Assembly: GCF_002018365.1 (NCBI RefSeq)
Contig: NZ_MVKX01000011.1
Location: forward strand, 1-64,000
From: Acinetobacter amyesii
Lineage (GTDB): Bacteria; Pseudomonadota; Gammaproteobacteria; Pseudomonadales; Moraxellaceae
Length of the DNA stretch: 64,000 nt
Direction: 5' to 3'
Shown: positions 54,161 through 62,105 of the stretch, in pieces
Numbering within the stretch: position 1 is the first letter of the stretch
How the letters are laid out: every line of letters begins with the position of its first letter
Program-made: the position numbers and the translations under genes
The notes under the pieces: generated by a model
Told to the model about the DNA's origin: nothing
Databases searched by the model: none
Seen by the model: only the letters and a program-made list of their open reading frames with translations

Positions 54161-54457
54161 ATGACTGATATGACTAATCGCGCTCCTTCACGTGAATTGC
54201 AAGAGCATCTTTGGGTCTTCCCTATGGACTACCCAATTAAATTGATTGGTAATGCTGGTGAAGAACTTCGCCTTGCAGTGAATGAAATTTTTGTTAAACA
54301 TTTTCCTGATTTTGATGGCAGCAAAATGACGGTAACGCCATCTCGCACAGGTAAATATCATTCAATTACTGCTCAATTACGTTTCGAAGAGTTAGAACAA
54401 GTACATGCGGTCTATGCGGATTTAGCAGCTTGTAAACACATTCGTACTGCGCTGTAA
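54161..54457 (+). CDS. ybeD: DUF493/YbeD family protein
   Basis: 98 residues from the ATG at 54161, six bases after GAGGTG. The ferredoxin-like-fold family is recognised by LWVFPMDYPIKLIGNAGEELRL (about 18-39 of the longer form), followed by YHSITAQLRFEELEQVHAVYADL. YbeD is a small ACT-like regulatory-type domain, always close to lipB; the exact role is unknown. It lies just upstream of lipB, the usual arrangement, but a terminator separates them. Confidence 0.92.
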   Translation: MTDMTNRAPSRELQEHLWVFPMDYPIKLIGNAGEELRLAVNEIFVKHFPDFDGSKMTVTPSRTGKYHSITAQLRFEELEQVHAVYADLAACKHIRTAL

Positions 54458-54476
54458 TTCTGTTGATGCAATTAAA

Positions 54477-54503
54477 AAAACACGCTTTAGAGCGTGTTTT
54501 TTT
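54477..54503 (+). terminator. Terminator between ybeD and lipB
   Basis: Stem CACGCT/AGCGTG (54481-54496), TTAG loop, flanked by As and followed by T7. Confidence 0.9.
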
Positions 54504-54613
54504 ATGTCTAAATGCAATAGTGACCCCTTCAAGTATTCAGTATTTAACCCCCTTTTGTACGTTTAATTCATTATAATCCATACATAACTTTGATAGAAAA
54601 GGACACGAAATAC

Positions 54614-55273
54614 GTGACTGAAACTGTTCAAAAACCCGAATTAATTATTCGTCAATATAACCACCTGACCCCTTATGCAGACCGCTTTTTAGAGATGAAA
54701 ACACTCACTGAACAGCGCGATGAAAACACCCCTGATGAACTGTGGATATTACAGCATCCCGACGTATTAACTCAGGGGCAAGCTGGTAAACCTGAACATA
54801 TTTTGGTGCAAAGTAACATCCCTGTGGTACAAACAGACCGTGGTGGACAAGTCACTTGGCATGGGCCTGGTCAATTGGTGGCTTATTTCATGTTTGACCT
54901 AAACCGTTTGGGATGGAATGTTCGTACACTGGTTTCGTATGCCGAAACCCTCATGATCGATTTGCTGAACAAATATGGTATTCAAGCTTATGCCAAGCCT
55001 GATGCGCCGGGTGTTTATGTCAATGAACGAAAGATTGGTTCATTGGGCTTTAAAATTCGTAAAGGCCGTTCATATCACGGTTTAGCACTAAATATTGATT
55101 GCGATTTATTTGGTTTTCATACGATCAATCCATGTGGCTATGCAGGATTGGAAATGGTGCGCATACAAGATTTAGTACAGAACTACCCTAAATTTGAAAA
55201 CTTATGCGTCGATATCATTGATACTTTGAAAAACAGTGGTTACTTTAAAGACGTAACAGTCAAACAACTATAA
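54614..55273 (+). CDS. lipB: Octanoyl-[acyl-carrier-protein]:protein N-octanoyltransferase
   Basis: Transfers octanoyl groups from ACP to the lipoyl domains of keto-acid dehydrogenases, the first step of lipoate assembly. 219 residues from a GTG (an in-frame TTG at 54590 is less likely). Key motifs: [18 protein letters not shown] (about 77-94) with the conserved His, [16 protein letters not shown] with the catalytic Lys, YHGLALNI and NPCGYAG with the catalytic Cys at about 168. AAGGA lies upstream of the GTG. It sits behind ybeD in the standard order; lipA is not in the window. Confidence 0.94.
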   Translation: MTETVQKPELIIRQYNHLTPYADRFLEMKTLTEQRDENTPDELWILQHPDVLTQGQAGKPEHILVQSNIPVVQTDRGGQVTWHGPGQLVAYFMFDLNRLGWNVRTLVSYAETLMIDLLNKYGIQAYAKPDAPGVYVNERKIGSLGFKIRKGRSYHGLALNIDCDLFGFHTINPCGYAGLEMVRIQDLVQNYPKFENLCVDIIDTLKNSGYFKDVTVKQL

Positions 55274-55349
55274 AAGACTTTGCTTTCTCAAATAAAATAA
55301 TTTAGAGTAAAAGCTCTAAATTTAATAATTATAGATAAGGGATGTACAC

Positions 55350-55883
55350 GTGATTGCAACTAAATCCGTTAAACCCGCGCTCCAGCAGGCCTATGTCAAA
55401 CTCATGATGGATGTGATTGGCAGAGGTCTGGTCATGGCGAGCCAGGTCGATGAAGAAATTAAACAAGAAGTTGCTAAATTTCCAGTTAATTTTATTTTAT
55501 CTATGAACGTTTTTCCTAATGGTGCTGCATTTGTCGCGCAAGTCTCGGAAGACCACCAACTCAAACTCCTCACACCCGGCACTCAAAAGCCGGACTTAAC
55601 CATTACGTTTAAGCATTTGAGTCATGCATTTTTGGTCTTCTCATTTCAAGAAAGTACCGCACAAGCCTTTGCCAATGACCGCATGATCGCCGATGGTGAT
55701 TTGTCTTATGCGATCCGACTGGTGCGTTGTCTCAACAAAATGGAAGCATTAATTTTACCTAAATTGGTGGCTGAATTGGCTGTCAAAGAATATCCAACAC
55801 ATTTAAGCCTAAAAGAAAAACTGAGCGGTGCTGCAAATATTTATTTAAAAGTAGCCCAGTCTTATTTAAAACGGAGCGCATAA
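55350..55883 (+). CDS. SCP2-like lipid-binding-domain protein
   Basis: 177 residues, start GTG or near it at 55350. The central part (about 45-125) has the alternating hydrophobic pattern and the TPGTQKPDLTITFKHLSHAFLVF and DRMIADGDLSYAIRLVRCLNKME segments that resemble SCP2 sterol-carrier-like domains, which bind a hydrophobic ligand. The match is by pattern only. It lies three bases before the iron alcohol dehydrogenase gene, so the two are co-translated, suggesting that the domain presents or buffers the substrate of the dehydrogenase. Confidence 0.65.
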   Translation: MIATKSVKPALQQAYVKLMMDVIGRGLVMASQVDEEIKQEVAKFPVNFILSMNVFPNGAAFVAQVSEDHQLKLLTPGTQKPDLTITFKHLSHAFLVFSFQESTAQAFANDRMIADGDLSYAIRLVRCLNKMEALILPKLVAELAVKEYPTHLSLKEKLSGAANIYLKVAQSYLKRSA

Positions 55884-55886
55884 CAC

Positions 55887-57071
55887 ATGGCTAAACCATA
55901 TTACGAATTTTTCTGTCCTGTAAAAGTGATTGCTGGCCATGCTGCTTTAGAACACATCCCATTCGAACTGTCTACTTTGGGTGCTAAACGCCCCATGATC
56001 ATTACCGACAAAGGCGTTCGCAGTAATCAATTACTTGCGCCGATTGAAGCGGCATTTGAAAGTACCGAGACGGTAATTGGCTATATTTTTGATGATGTTC
56101 CGCCAGACTCAAGTCTAGAAACCGTACGTAAAGCGGCTCAGCTTTACCGTGACAACCAATGTGATGCCATTATTGCAGTCGGTGGTGGTTCAGTGATTGA
56201 TACCTCTAAGGCAACCAATATCTTGGTGTCTGAAGGTGGCGATGACCTACTGAAATACTCAGGTGCGCACAACTTACCAAAACCTTTAAAACCATTTTTT
56301 GTGATTCCAACAACCTCGGGGACAGGTTCAGAAGTGACTATGGTCGCTGTAGTTTCTGACCCCGAAAAGAATGTCAAAATGGCCTTTGCATCGAATTATT
56401 TGATGCCACATGCGGCAATTCTTGACCCACGTATGACGCAAACTTTGCCACCCCATCTCACTGCGATGACAGCAATGGATGCGATGACGCATGCCATTGA
56501 AGCCTATACGTGCATGGCGGCGAACCCTATTTCAGATGCCTATGCAACTGCCGCAATCAAGAAAATCAGCAATAGCTTATTTGGTGTATTAGATAATACC
56601 AGCGATGCACATGGACGCTTAGAACTTGCACAAGCCTCTACGATGGCAGGAATTGCATTTTCAAACTCAATGGTTGGATTGGTGCATTCATTAGGCCATG
56701 CGCTAGGTGCAGTCGCTCACCTGCCCCACGGCTTATGCATGAACTTATTCTTGCCGTATGTCTTGGAATACAACAAAGAAGTGAATGGCGATAAGATTGC
56801 TGAATTGCTATTACCACTGGCTGGCCCTGATATTTATGCACAAACGCCGGCCAACCTCCGCGCTGAAAAAGCCATTTCAACGCTTTTAGCCATGCGTGAC
56901 CGCTTGTATAGTTTGACCAAATTACCTCGTACTTTGAGTGAAACTGGCAAAGTGACAGAAGCTCAATTAGATGAAGTGGCAGAGAAAGCACTGAATGATG
57001 GATCGATTATTTATAATCCTAAAGAAGCCAGCTTAGAAGACCTCAAAACTATTCTAAAAAAAGCTTGGTAA
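55887..57071 (+). CDS. Iron-containing (group III) alcohol dehydrogenase
   Basis: 394-residue NAD(P)-dependent dehydrogenase. The N-terminal Rossmann part contains AIIAVGGGSVIDTSK (about 91-105) and PTTSGTGSEVT (about 142-152). The metal-binding residues are in the C-terminal half: Asp in MDAMTHAIEAY, and His in HSLGHALGAVAHLPHG (about 270-285). Group III enzymes reduce aldehydes or oxidise alcohols; which alcohol is unknown. Three bases after the SCP2-like gene. A terminator follows at 57105. Confidence 0.93.
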   Translation: MAKPYYEFFCPVKVIAGHAALEHIPFELSTLGAKRPMIITDKGVRSNQLLAPIEAAFESTETVIGYIFDDVPPDSSLETVRKAAQLYRDNQCDAIIAVGGGSVIDTSKATNILVSEGGDDLLKYSGAHNLPKPLKPFFVIPTTSGTGSEVTMVAVVSDPEKNVKMAFASNYLMPHAAILDPRMTQTLPPHLTAMTAMDAMTHAIEAYTCMAANPISDAYATAAIKKISNSLFGVLDNTSDAHGRLELAQASTMAGIAFSNSMVGLVHSLGHALGAVAHLPHGLCMNLFLPYVLEYNKEVNGDKIAELLLPLAGPDIYAQTPANLRAEKAISTLLAMRDRLYSLTKLPRTLSETGKVTEAQLDEVAEKALNDGSIIYNPKEASLEDLKTILKKAW

Positions 57072-57104
57072 TTGCTGAAAAATAAGCGAATATAGCGAAA
57101 AATT

Positions 57105-57138
57105 AAGCCTGATGTTTTTTTAAACATCGGGCTTTTCA
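57105..57138 (+). terminator. Terminator after the alcohol dehydrogenase gene
   Basis: Stem AAGCCTGATGTTT/AAACATCGGGCTT (57105-57134, one G-U pair), then Ts. Confidence 0.8.
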
Positions 57139-57336
57139 CTTGCAGAACGCAATATCAGTTATTTTTTAATCAAACTGGCATAATTTCTGCTAAAAATAAT
57201 TTCAAAGTTACTGACAAAATGTACCAATTTGGAGTAGATTGGCGCACTTTTGTTTTAAAACGTAGGGGGGATCGTTCGTCTCAAACGATCCTTAGAATAT
57301 GACTGATCCTTGATCAACGATAAGAGGATAACGCCG

Positions 57337-58734
57337 TTGACAAATATCTCTGGGACTCAATCGGCAGCTAAACTGCAAAAAACGCTTGGACTCTGGCACA
57401 TTATTATTATTGGTTTGGCTTACATTCAGCCGATGACCTTGTTCGATACCTTCGGTCTAGTTTCTGAAGAAAGTCATCGACACGTGCCGACATCTTACAT
57501 TATTGCCCTGATTGCAATTTTGTTTACCTCTATCAGTTATGGACATATGATCCGTCGCTATCCATCATCGGGTTCGGCGTATACCTATGCTCAAAAATCC
57601 ATTCACCCGAACGTTGGTTTCATGGTGGGTTGGTCGTCATGGCTAGATTACCTGCTGTCTCCAATGGTGAATATTATTCTTGCAGTGATTTACCTTGAAG
57701 CACTATTTCCAACAGTTAACCACTGGGTATGGGTCATTGTGCTAACGGCATTCATGACTGGAATTAACTTACGCGGTGCGCGTTTTGTTGCTAACTTTAA
57801 CAGCCTGATTGTACTTGTGCAGTTATTAGTAATTGGTATTTTCACGTGGATGGTCTACAGCAAGCTTCAAATGGGCTTCAATGCTGATGGCCCGATTTCT
57901 GCGGCAGAACGCTACCAATTATGGAGCCTTGAGCCATTCTGGAATGAGCTGACGTCTGTTGGTGCGCTGATTACAGGTGCAACATTACTGTGCTTCTCCT
58001 TCACTGGTTTTGACTCATTAAGTTCATTGGCAGAAGAAACCAAAGATACTGAGAAAACACTGCCGAAAGCGATTTTCTTAACTGCTTTAATCGCAGGGAT
58101 TATCTTCATTATTAGTACCTACTTCATGCAGCTATTCTTCCCTGCTGAGCCGGGTAACTATTTCAAGAATATTGCTGAAACGCAGCCAGAGATACTCATG
58201 CTCGTCGGCGGCTCACTGTTCCAATCCTATGTTTTAACTTTTGCGATTGTGACAGTAATGGCATCAGGTATTTCTGCACATGCCGGTGTATCACGTCTGA
58301 TGTACGTAATGGGGCGTGATGGCGTCATTAACAAAAAGATTTTTGGTCATATTAGTCCGAAAAACTTCACACCATCGTACAACATCATGATCGTAGGTGC
58401 GGTTGCATTAACTGCGGGCTTTATGGATCTTGATATTGTCATTTCAATGATTAGTTTTGGTGCATTGACAGCGTTTACATTCGTGAACTTATCTGTGATT
58501 TCACGTTATGCACTTCGTGATGGCCGCACAAAAACAGCCAAAGATATTTTTAGCTTTGTCGTTATTCCAATGCTTGGCTTTATCAGTATCTTTGCGATGT
58601 GGTTAGAAATTGAAGAAACTGCATTGAAATACGGTTTATGGTGGGCAATGTTCGGTATTTTATACCTTGGTTATAAAACTAAAGGTTTTAAACACCCTGC
58701 ACCGCAACATAACGAATTTGATGACAAACTTTAA
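57337..58734 (+). CDS. APC-superfamily amino-acid/amine permease
   Basis: About 465 residues, 12 hydrophobic helices. The start is a TTG with AGAGGA eight bases upstream (a TTG at 57310 would add nine residues). Family landmarks are LGLWHIIIIGLAYIQPM in helix 1, RYPSSGSAYTYAQKSI at about 76-91, and LCFSFTGFDSLSSLAEET at about 219-236, followed by the usual APC pattern. The substrate (amino acid or polyamine) cannot be told. It lies 265 bases after the alcohol dehydrogenase and ends at a terminator. Confidence 0.9.
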   Translation: MTNISGTQSAAKLQKTLGLWHIIIIGLAYIQPMTLFDTFGLVSEESHRHVPTSYIIALIAILFTSISYGHMIRRYPSSGSAYTYAQKSIHPNVGFMVGWSSWLDYLLSPMVNIILAVIYLEALFPTVNHWVWVIVLTAFMTGINLRGARFVANFNSLIVLVQLLVIGIFTWMVYSKLQMGFNADGPISAAERYQLWSLEPFWNELTSVGALITGATLLCFSFTGFDSLSSLAEETKDTEKTLPKAIFLTALIAGIIFIISTYFMQLFFPAEPGNYFKNIAETQPEILMLVGGSLFQSYVLTFAIVTVMASGISAHAGVSRLMYVMGRDGVINKKIFGHISPKNFTPSYNIMIVGAVALTAGFMDLDIVISMISFGALTAFTFVNLSVISRYALRDGRTKTAKDIFSFVVIPMLGFISIFAMWLEIEETALKYGLWWAMFGILYLGYKTKGFKHPAPQHNEFDDKL

Positions 58735-58753
58735 GTTTTCCATCTCATAAAAA

Positions 58754-58778
58754 AGGCGCTTTAAGCGCCTTTTTTTTA
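58754..58778 (+). terminator. Terminator of the permease gene
   Basis: Palindromic stem AGGCGCTTTAAGCGCCT (58754-58770), T-run to 58778; an A-run before it may also let it serve the minus strand. Confidence 0.9.
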
Positions 58779-58795
58779 TTTCTAACAAATGATCT

Positions 58796-59434
58796 TTAAG
58801 GCTGAATACGCTTAGCTGATTGCTTAAAGTGGATTGTCATTTCTTCGCACTTCTCGCCTGTATTGCCTTTAAACTCAACAGCGGTTCCCACACCGTGGGT
58901 CCATGTGCCTACTTCCACGGTTTCCAGATTGACTGCCGCTTCAAAGACATACTGCTGCTGCGGATACAGCTTGATTTCACTTGGCGTTTCACAAGTCTGT
59001 TTTGGAAAATACGGTCGAACTTGCTCATCCAACTGCATTGTTAATGGCATATCACATTGCAATTGAATCGTGACTGGCACGCTATTGGTGTTCTTTAATG
59101 TCAGACGTACATTTTGTGAATTTAGTTCAGACTGTGCAGCTGGTATTTCTACAAACGTCTGGGTGTCTATTTTTTCACGGTCAAGTGGATTTAAGAACGT
59201 CAATTTGCGCTCTACACCATGACAGGTATCTTGCTCAGGCGCAGAAAATTCTAGATAGCGTGTTCCAAGTATAAAGCTACCATTCTGCTCACCCGCATGA
59301 CCAATATCAATAATTGGATCACCTGTGCCTTCGATCGTTACCCCACCGCTCGAAAAAAAATCAATCTCACAGCCTGACAATATGGACATCAGGCTGCAAA
59401 GTGTCAGTATTTTAAAATTTAATTTTCGCATCAT
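58796..59434 (-). CDS. Lipoprotein, unknown function
   Basis: 212 residues from the ATG at 59434, nine bases after GGAG. The lipobox LSGC ends a typical lipoprotein signal (Cys about 23). The mature part is polar, with Thr/Gly-rich beta-strand-like stretches (GGVTIEGTGDPIIDIGHAG) and Cys pairs, and no named domain. It is the last of three minus-strand genes and overlaps the DUF6502 gene by 23 bases, so translation is coupled. Confidence 0.8.
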   Translation of the reverse strand: MMRKLNFKILTLCSLMSILSGCEIDFFSSGGVTIEGTGDPIIDIGHAGEQNGSFILGTRYLEFSAPEQDTCHGVERKLTFLNPLDREKIDTQTFVEIPAAQSELNSQNVRLTLKNTNSVPVTIQLQCDMPLTMQLDEQVRPYFPKQTCETPSEIKLYPQQQYVFEAAVNLETVEVGTWTHGVGTAVEFKGNTGEKCEEMTIHFKQSAKRIQP

Positions 59435-60251
59435 GTTGATAAACTCCAAAGCGAAATGCACGATTTGCTTCAGGATTCCCGTCATCCATTGCGCAACGCT
59501 CCGCGGCAAGTTTTAAAAGTTGTAGTGAGTATTTCTGCCAAAGCTCCAAGCTCATTTCATGTAATTTATTAATCGATTCTTCTGTTAATTCGTCGGCACA
59601 AATGGCTTGTTCTAAGTAAGGTATTTCATCAGGATTCAATAAATTATGCAAACCCGCTTCTAAATGCGCTTGAACATTTCGCGTTAAAATTTTACGTGCT
59701 TCTAACTGCGAAGGATCAGGAATAAAACGACGTTGTTGTAAATACACCTGTCCATCTTTTTCAGTGGCAATTTCCAAACGAACAAGCTCATTGAGTACCG
59801 AACGTGGATGGCGCTCGGTGGAGATTCGTTTCACTAACATTTCAAAACTATTTTCCGACTCACTGCTGAAGGGCAATGAATCCCCCCAGCCTTCTGCAAG
59901 CCACAAACCAATCACACGTGATGGCACACTAATTGGCTCAGAAACAGTCGCTTCAGTCAGATCCTTACCCTCAGAAATCACTTCTTTATAAGCAGTCACG
60001 TCTTTACGGTGTAGACCAGAAAGTAAACTGATCGCAGAAATTGTCGGTTTTTGATCGATACGCTCTAACTCATGTACAGCTTGTTGGAAAAAAACCGGTT
60101 TCAATGCAGCAGTAAACTCGGTATACCCCACACCTGAGCGAATCAGCCATTGGCTCAGCTCATTCATCAGCACCAATACTTGCTGTAAATTTTGATCTGC
60201 CTCATTAGTGAGAAGTTTGCTCATTGAATTGCCATGAAAATTAGACTGCAT
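59412..60251 (-). CDS. DUF6502 family protein
   Basis: 279 residues. The N-terminal part (about 30-90) resembles a winged-helix-like domain: LIRSGVGYTEFTAALKPVFF and ISAISLLSGLHRKDVTAYKE (about 70-89), a motif I associate with DUF6502. The C-terminal half is acidic and helical. DNA binding is suggested by the HRKDV helix but unproven. The start may also be the ATG at 60224 (nine residues shorter). Located between the JmjC-like gene (39 bases upstream) and the lipoprotein gene (overlap 23 bases). Confidence 0.8.
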   Translation of the reverse strand: MQSNFHGNSMSKLLTNEADQNLQQVLVLMNELSQWLIRSGVGYTEFTAALKPVFFQQAVHELERIDQKPTISAISLLSGLHRKDVTAYKEVISEGKDLTEATVSEPISVPSRVIGLWLAEGWGDSLPFSSESENSFEMLVKRISTERHPRSVLNELVRLEIATEKDGQVYLQQRRFIPDPSQLEARKILTRNVQAHLEAGLHNLLNPDEIPYLEQAICADELTEESINKLHEMSLELWQKYSLQLLKLAAERCAMDDGNPEANRAFRFGVYQHDAKIKF

Positions 60252-60290
60252 AAGTGAAATTTTCGCATTGTTTAATCTACTTCACAATTT

Positions 60291-61487
60291 TTATCTGATG
60301 AGATCTTGAGGATATTCAGTAAAAAAATGATTATTTACATTAAAATGCGTAAAAGAAACACTGATCGAGATATCTAAACTTTCAACACTATGCCACCAAC
60401 CAATTGGGATAAATAAGGTTTCCCCTGGCTGCAAAATGCACTCGATAGGCGTCACTTTTTCTAACAGTGGATAGGCTGCGAGATCAGCCTTTGCAACGTC
60501 TGAAACCTGACTGAATACCCAATGATCGTTATACATATACGGCATTTGCCATGCAGGAATCAAAGTCACTTTTTTACGTCCATAGATTTGTGCCAACATA
60601 TTATTGGTTAAGTCATAATGCAGTGGTGTAAATGTGCCTGCTGGACCAAACCATAAAAAATGTCGATCTTTGATCTCGTTTTGACAATAACCTTTGGCGA
60701 AGTCACCTAGATCTTCACTTATCTTTTGCATGAACTGCTTATTTTGAGCGGCGTTATTCGCAGTTAAATAAATGTCATTGCTACGCTTAGTGGCTTTGAT
60801 TTGTGCGACAAAATCTTGCATCAAAATAATGCGTTTCAGCTGTACCGATTTTTTTTCAAATTCTTGATGCTGCTCACGATGCATCTGGACTTCAACCAAC
60901 TCATTTTCAAAATGCTGTGCAAAATAATCAGGACTCCATTTATGCAATGCAGGCCAATGTTGTATCCCACCTTTTAAAATGACTGGCCGCATCTGGCTAT
61001 AATACTGCTCTATAAATGTTTTAAAATCAGGTATTTCTATGCAATCGATTGTGGATGGACTGTGGTCGTTCAATTGATTCAATTGACCCATCACCTGTAA
61101 TAACCAGCGCTGTTTATTCTGCTGTTGCTGTAGTTGCTTCAGTTTTTTAAAAATTACGTTATTGTTTACATGCTTTAAAAACAGAATGATCAAATGATTT
61201 GAAATATTTTTTTGCTTAATTTTTTCTAAAATTTCAACTATCTCTAAGCCCTCAAGACTGTAGCCTAAAAGTTCATTTTGCAACTGTTCTGAAAGTTGGT
61301 CTGCATCAGAAAATAGGTATTGATCCGCCCTTGGGCTTAATCCATGTGATTGTAAAATTTCACTTATTTTCTGTACATCGCAACCATTTTCAATATTTTC
61401 ATTCAACCAATTTTGCCATTCCGTCGGTAAGGACTGATACCAATTTTTACTTTGCTTTAGATGTTCACTCTGGCTTTCTACATTCAT
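60291..61487 (-). CDS. JmjC-like cupin (cupin_8) Fe(II)/2-oxoglutarate oxygenase
   Basis: 398 residues from the ATG at 61487, eight bases after GGAG. The N-terminal 120 residues are a helical region. The cupin domain begins about residue 147 (DCIEIPDFKTFIEQ) and includes GPAGTFTPLHYDLTNNMLAQIYG with the metal ligands His290 and Asp292, and FIPIGWWHSVE with His366. This HxD...H triad is that of FIH/JmjC hydroxylases, which hydroxylate proteins or tRNA. The target is unknown. It is the first gene of a three-gene minus-strand cluster. Confidence 0.87.
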   Translation of the reverse strand: MNVESQSEHLKQSKNWYQSLPTEWQNWLNENIENGCDVQKISEILQSHGLSPRADQYLFSDADQLSEQLQNELLGYSLEGLEIVEILEKIKQKNISNHLIILFLKHVNNNVIFKKLKQLQQQQNKQRWLLQVMGQLNQLNDHSPSTIDCIEIPDFKTFIEQYYSQMRPVILKGGIQHWPALHKWSPDYFAQHFENELVEVQMHREQHQEFEKKSVQLKRIILMQDFVAQIKATKRSNDIYLTANNAAQNKQFMQKISEDLGDFAKGYCQNEIKDRHFLWFGPAGTFTPLHYDLTNNMLAQIYGRKKVTLIPAWQMPYMYNDHWVFSQVSDVAKADLAAYPLLEKVTPIECILQPGETLFIPIGWWHSVESLDISISVSFTHFNVNNHFFTEYPQDLIR

Positions 61488-61639
61488 TTTCACCACTCCA
61501 CCCTCTTTACAAGTGAAGTATAAATGATCTATTTTAAAAATGCTAAATTTTCGCATTTTATAATTATTTAAACACCGCGAATGTTATGAATCCGTCAAAT
61601 ATCACGCGGAATGACATAACAAAGTAAAGGAGAAAGTTC

Positions 61640-62035
61640 ATGAAAATTCGTCATTTAGTCATCGTTAGCAGTCTGTCTTTAGCTTCAATACCGGTATATG
61701 CAGGTTTTGCCGATACCATGCGTGATTTAAGAAATACGCTGAATCAATTTAATGAAACATCCAAAGAAGTATCGAATACCGCAAAAGAATGGACAGGCAG
61801 TCGGGCCACGACTAACTCAAGTTATGCTGCAAATGGTTTCAGCATGGGACAGCAACTCAGACCTAAAATTAATAATCTACCGCTTTATCAAACTGCAGAT
61901 AAATCGAGCCAAGTCATTAATAAACTGTCAAAAAATGCAGACATTATTTTTGCGGGAAACATGACTAAAACAGGTTTGATCGAAGTCACTACAGAACATG
62001 GCAATGGCTGGATTGAGTCACACCTTGTGCAATAA
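61640..62035 (+). CDS. Exported SH3-like domain protein
   Basis: 131 residues with AAAGGAG before the ATG. A cleavable export signal (MKIRHLVIVSSLSLASIPVYA, about 1-21) is followed by a helical polar part (FADTMRDLRNTLNQFNETSK) and a bacterial SH3-like domain from about residue 75 (LPLYQTADKSSQVINKLSKNADIIFAG ... NGWIESHLV). SH3b domains often bind peptidoglycan, so a periplasmic wall association is plausible. It is divergent from the JmjC-like gene. Confidence 0.8.
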   Translation: MKIRHLVIVSSLSLASIPVYAGFADTMRDLRNTLNQFNETSKEVSNTAKEWTGSRATTNSSYAANGFSMGQQLRPKINNLPLYQTADKSSQVINKLSKNADIIFAGNMTKTGLIEVTTEHGNGWIESHLVQ

Positions 62036-62105
62036 ATCTAGATTATAAAAGTGTATACAACGGCATCAGCCCTACATAACAACTTCACTCTATTGAGCAC
62101 TAGTC

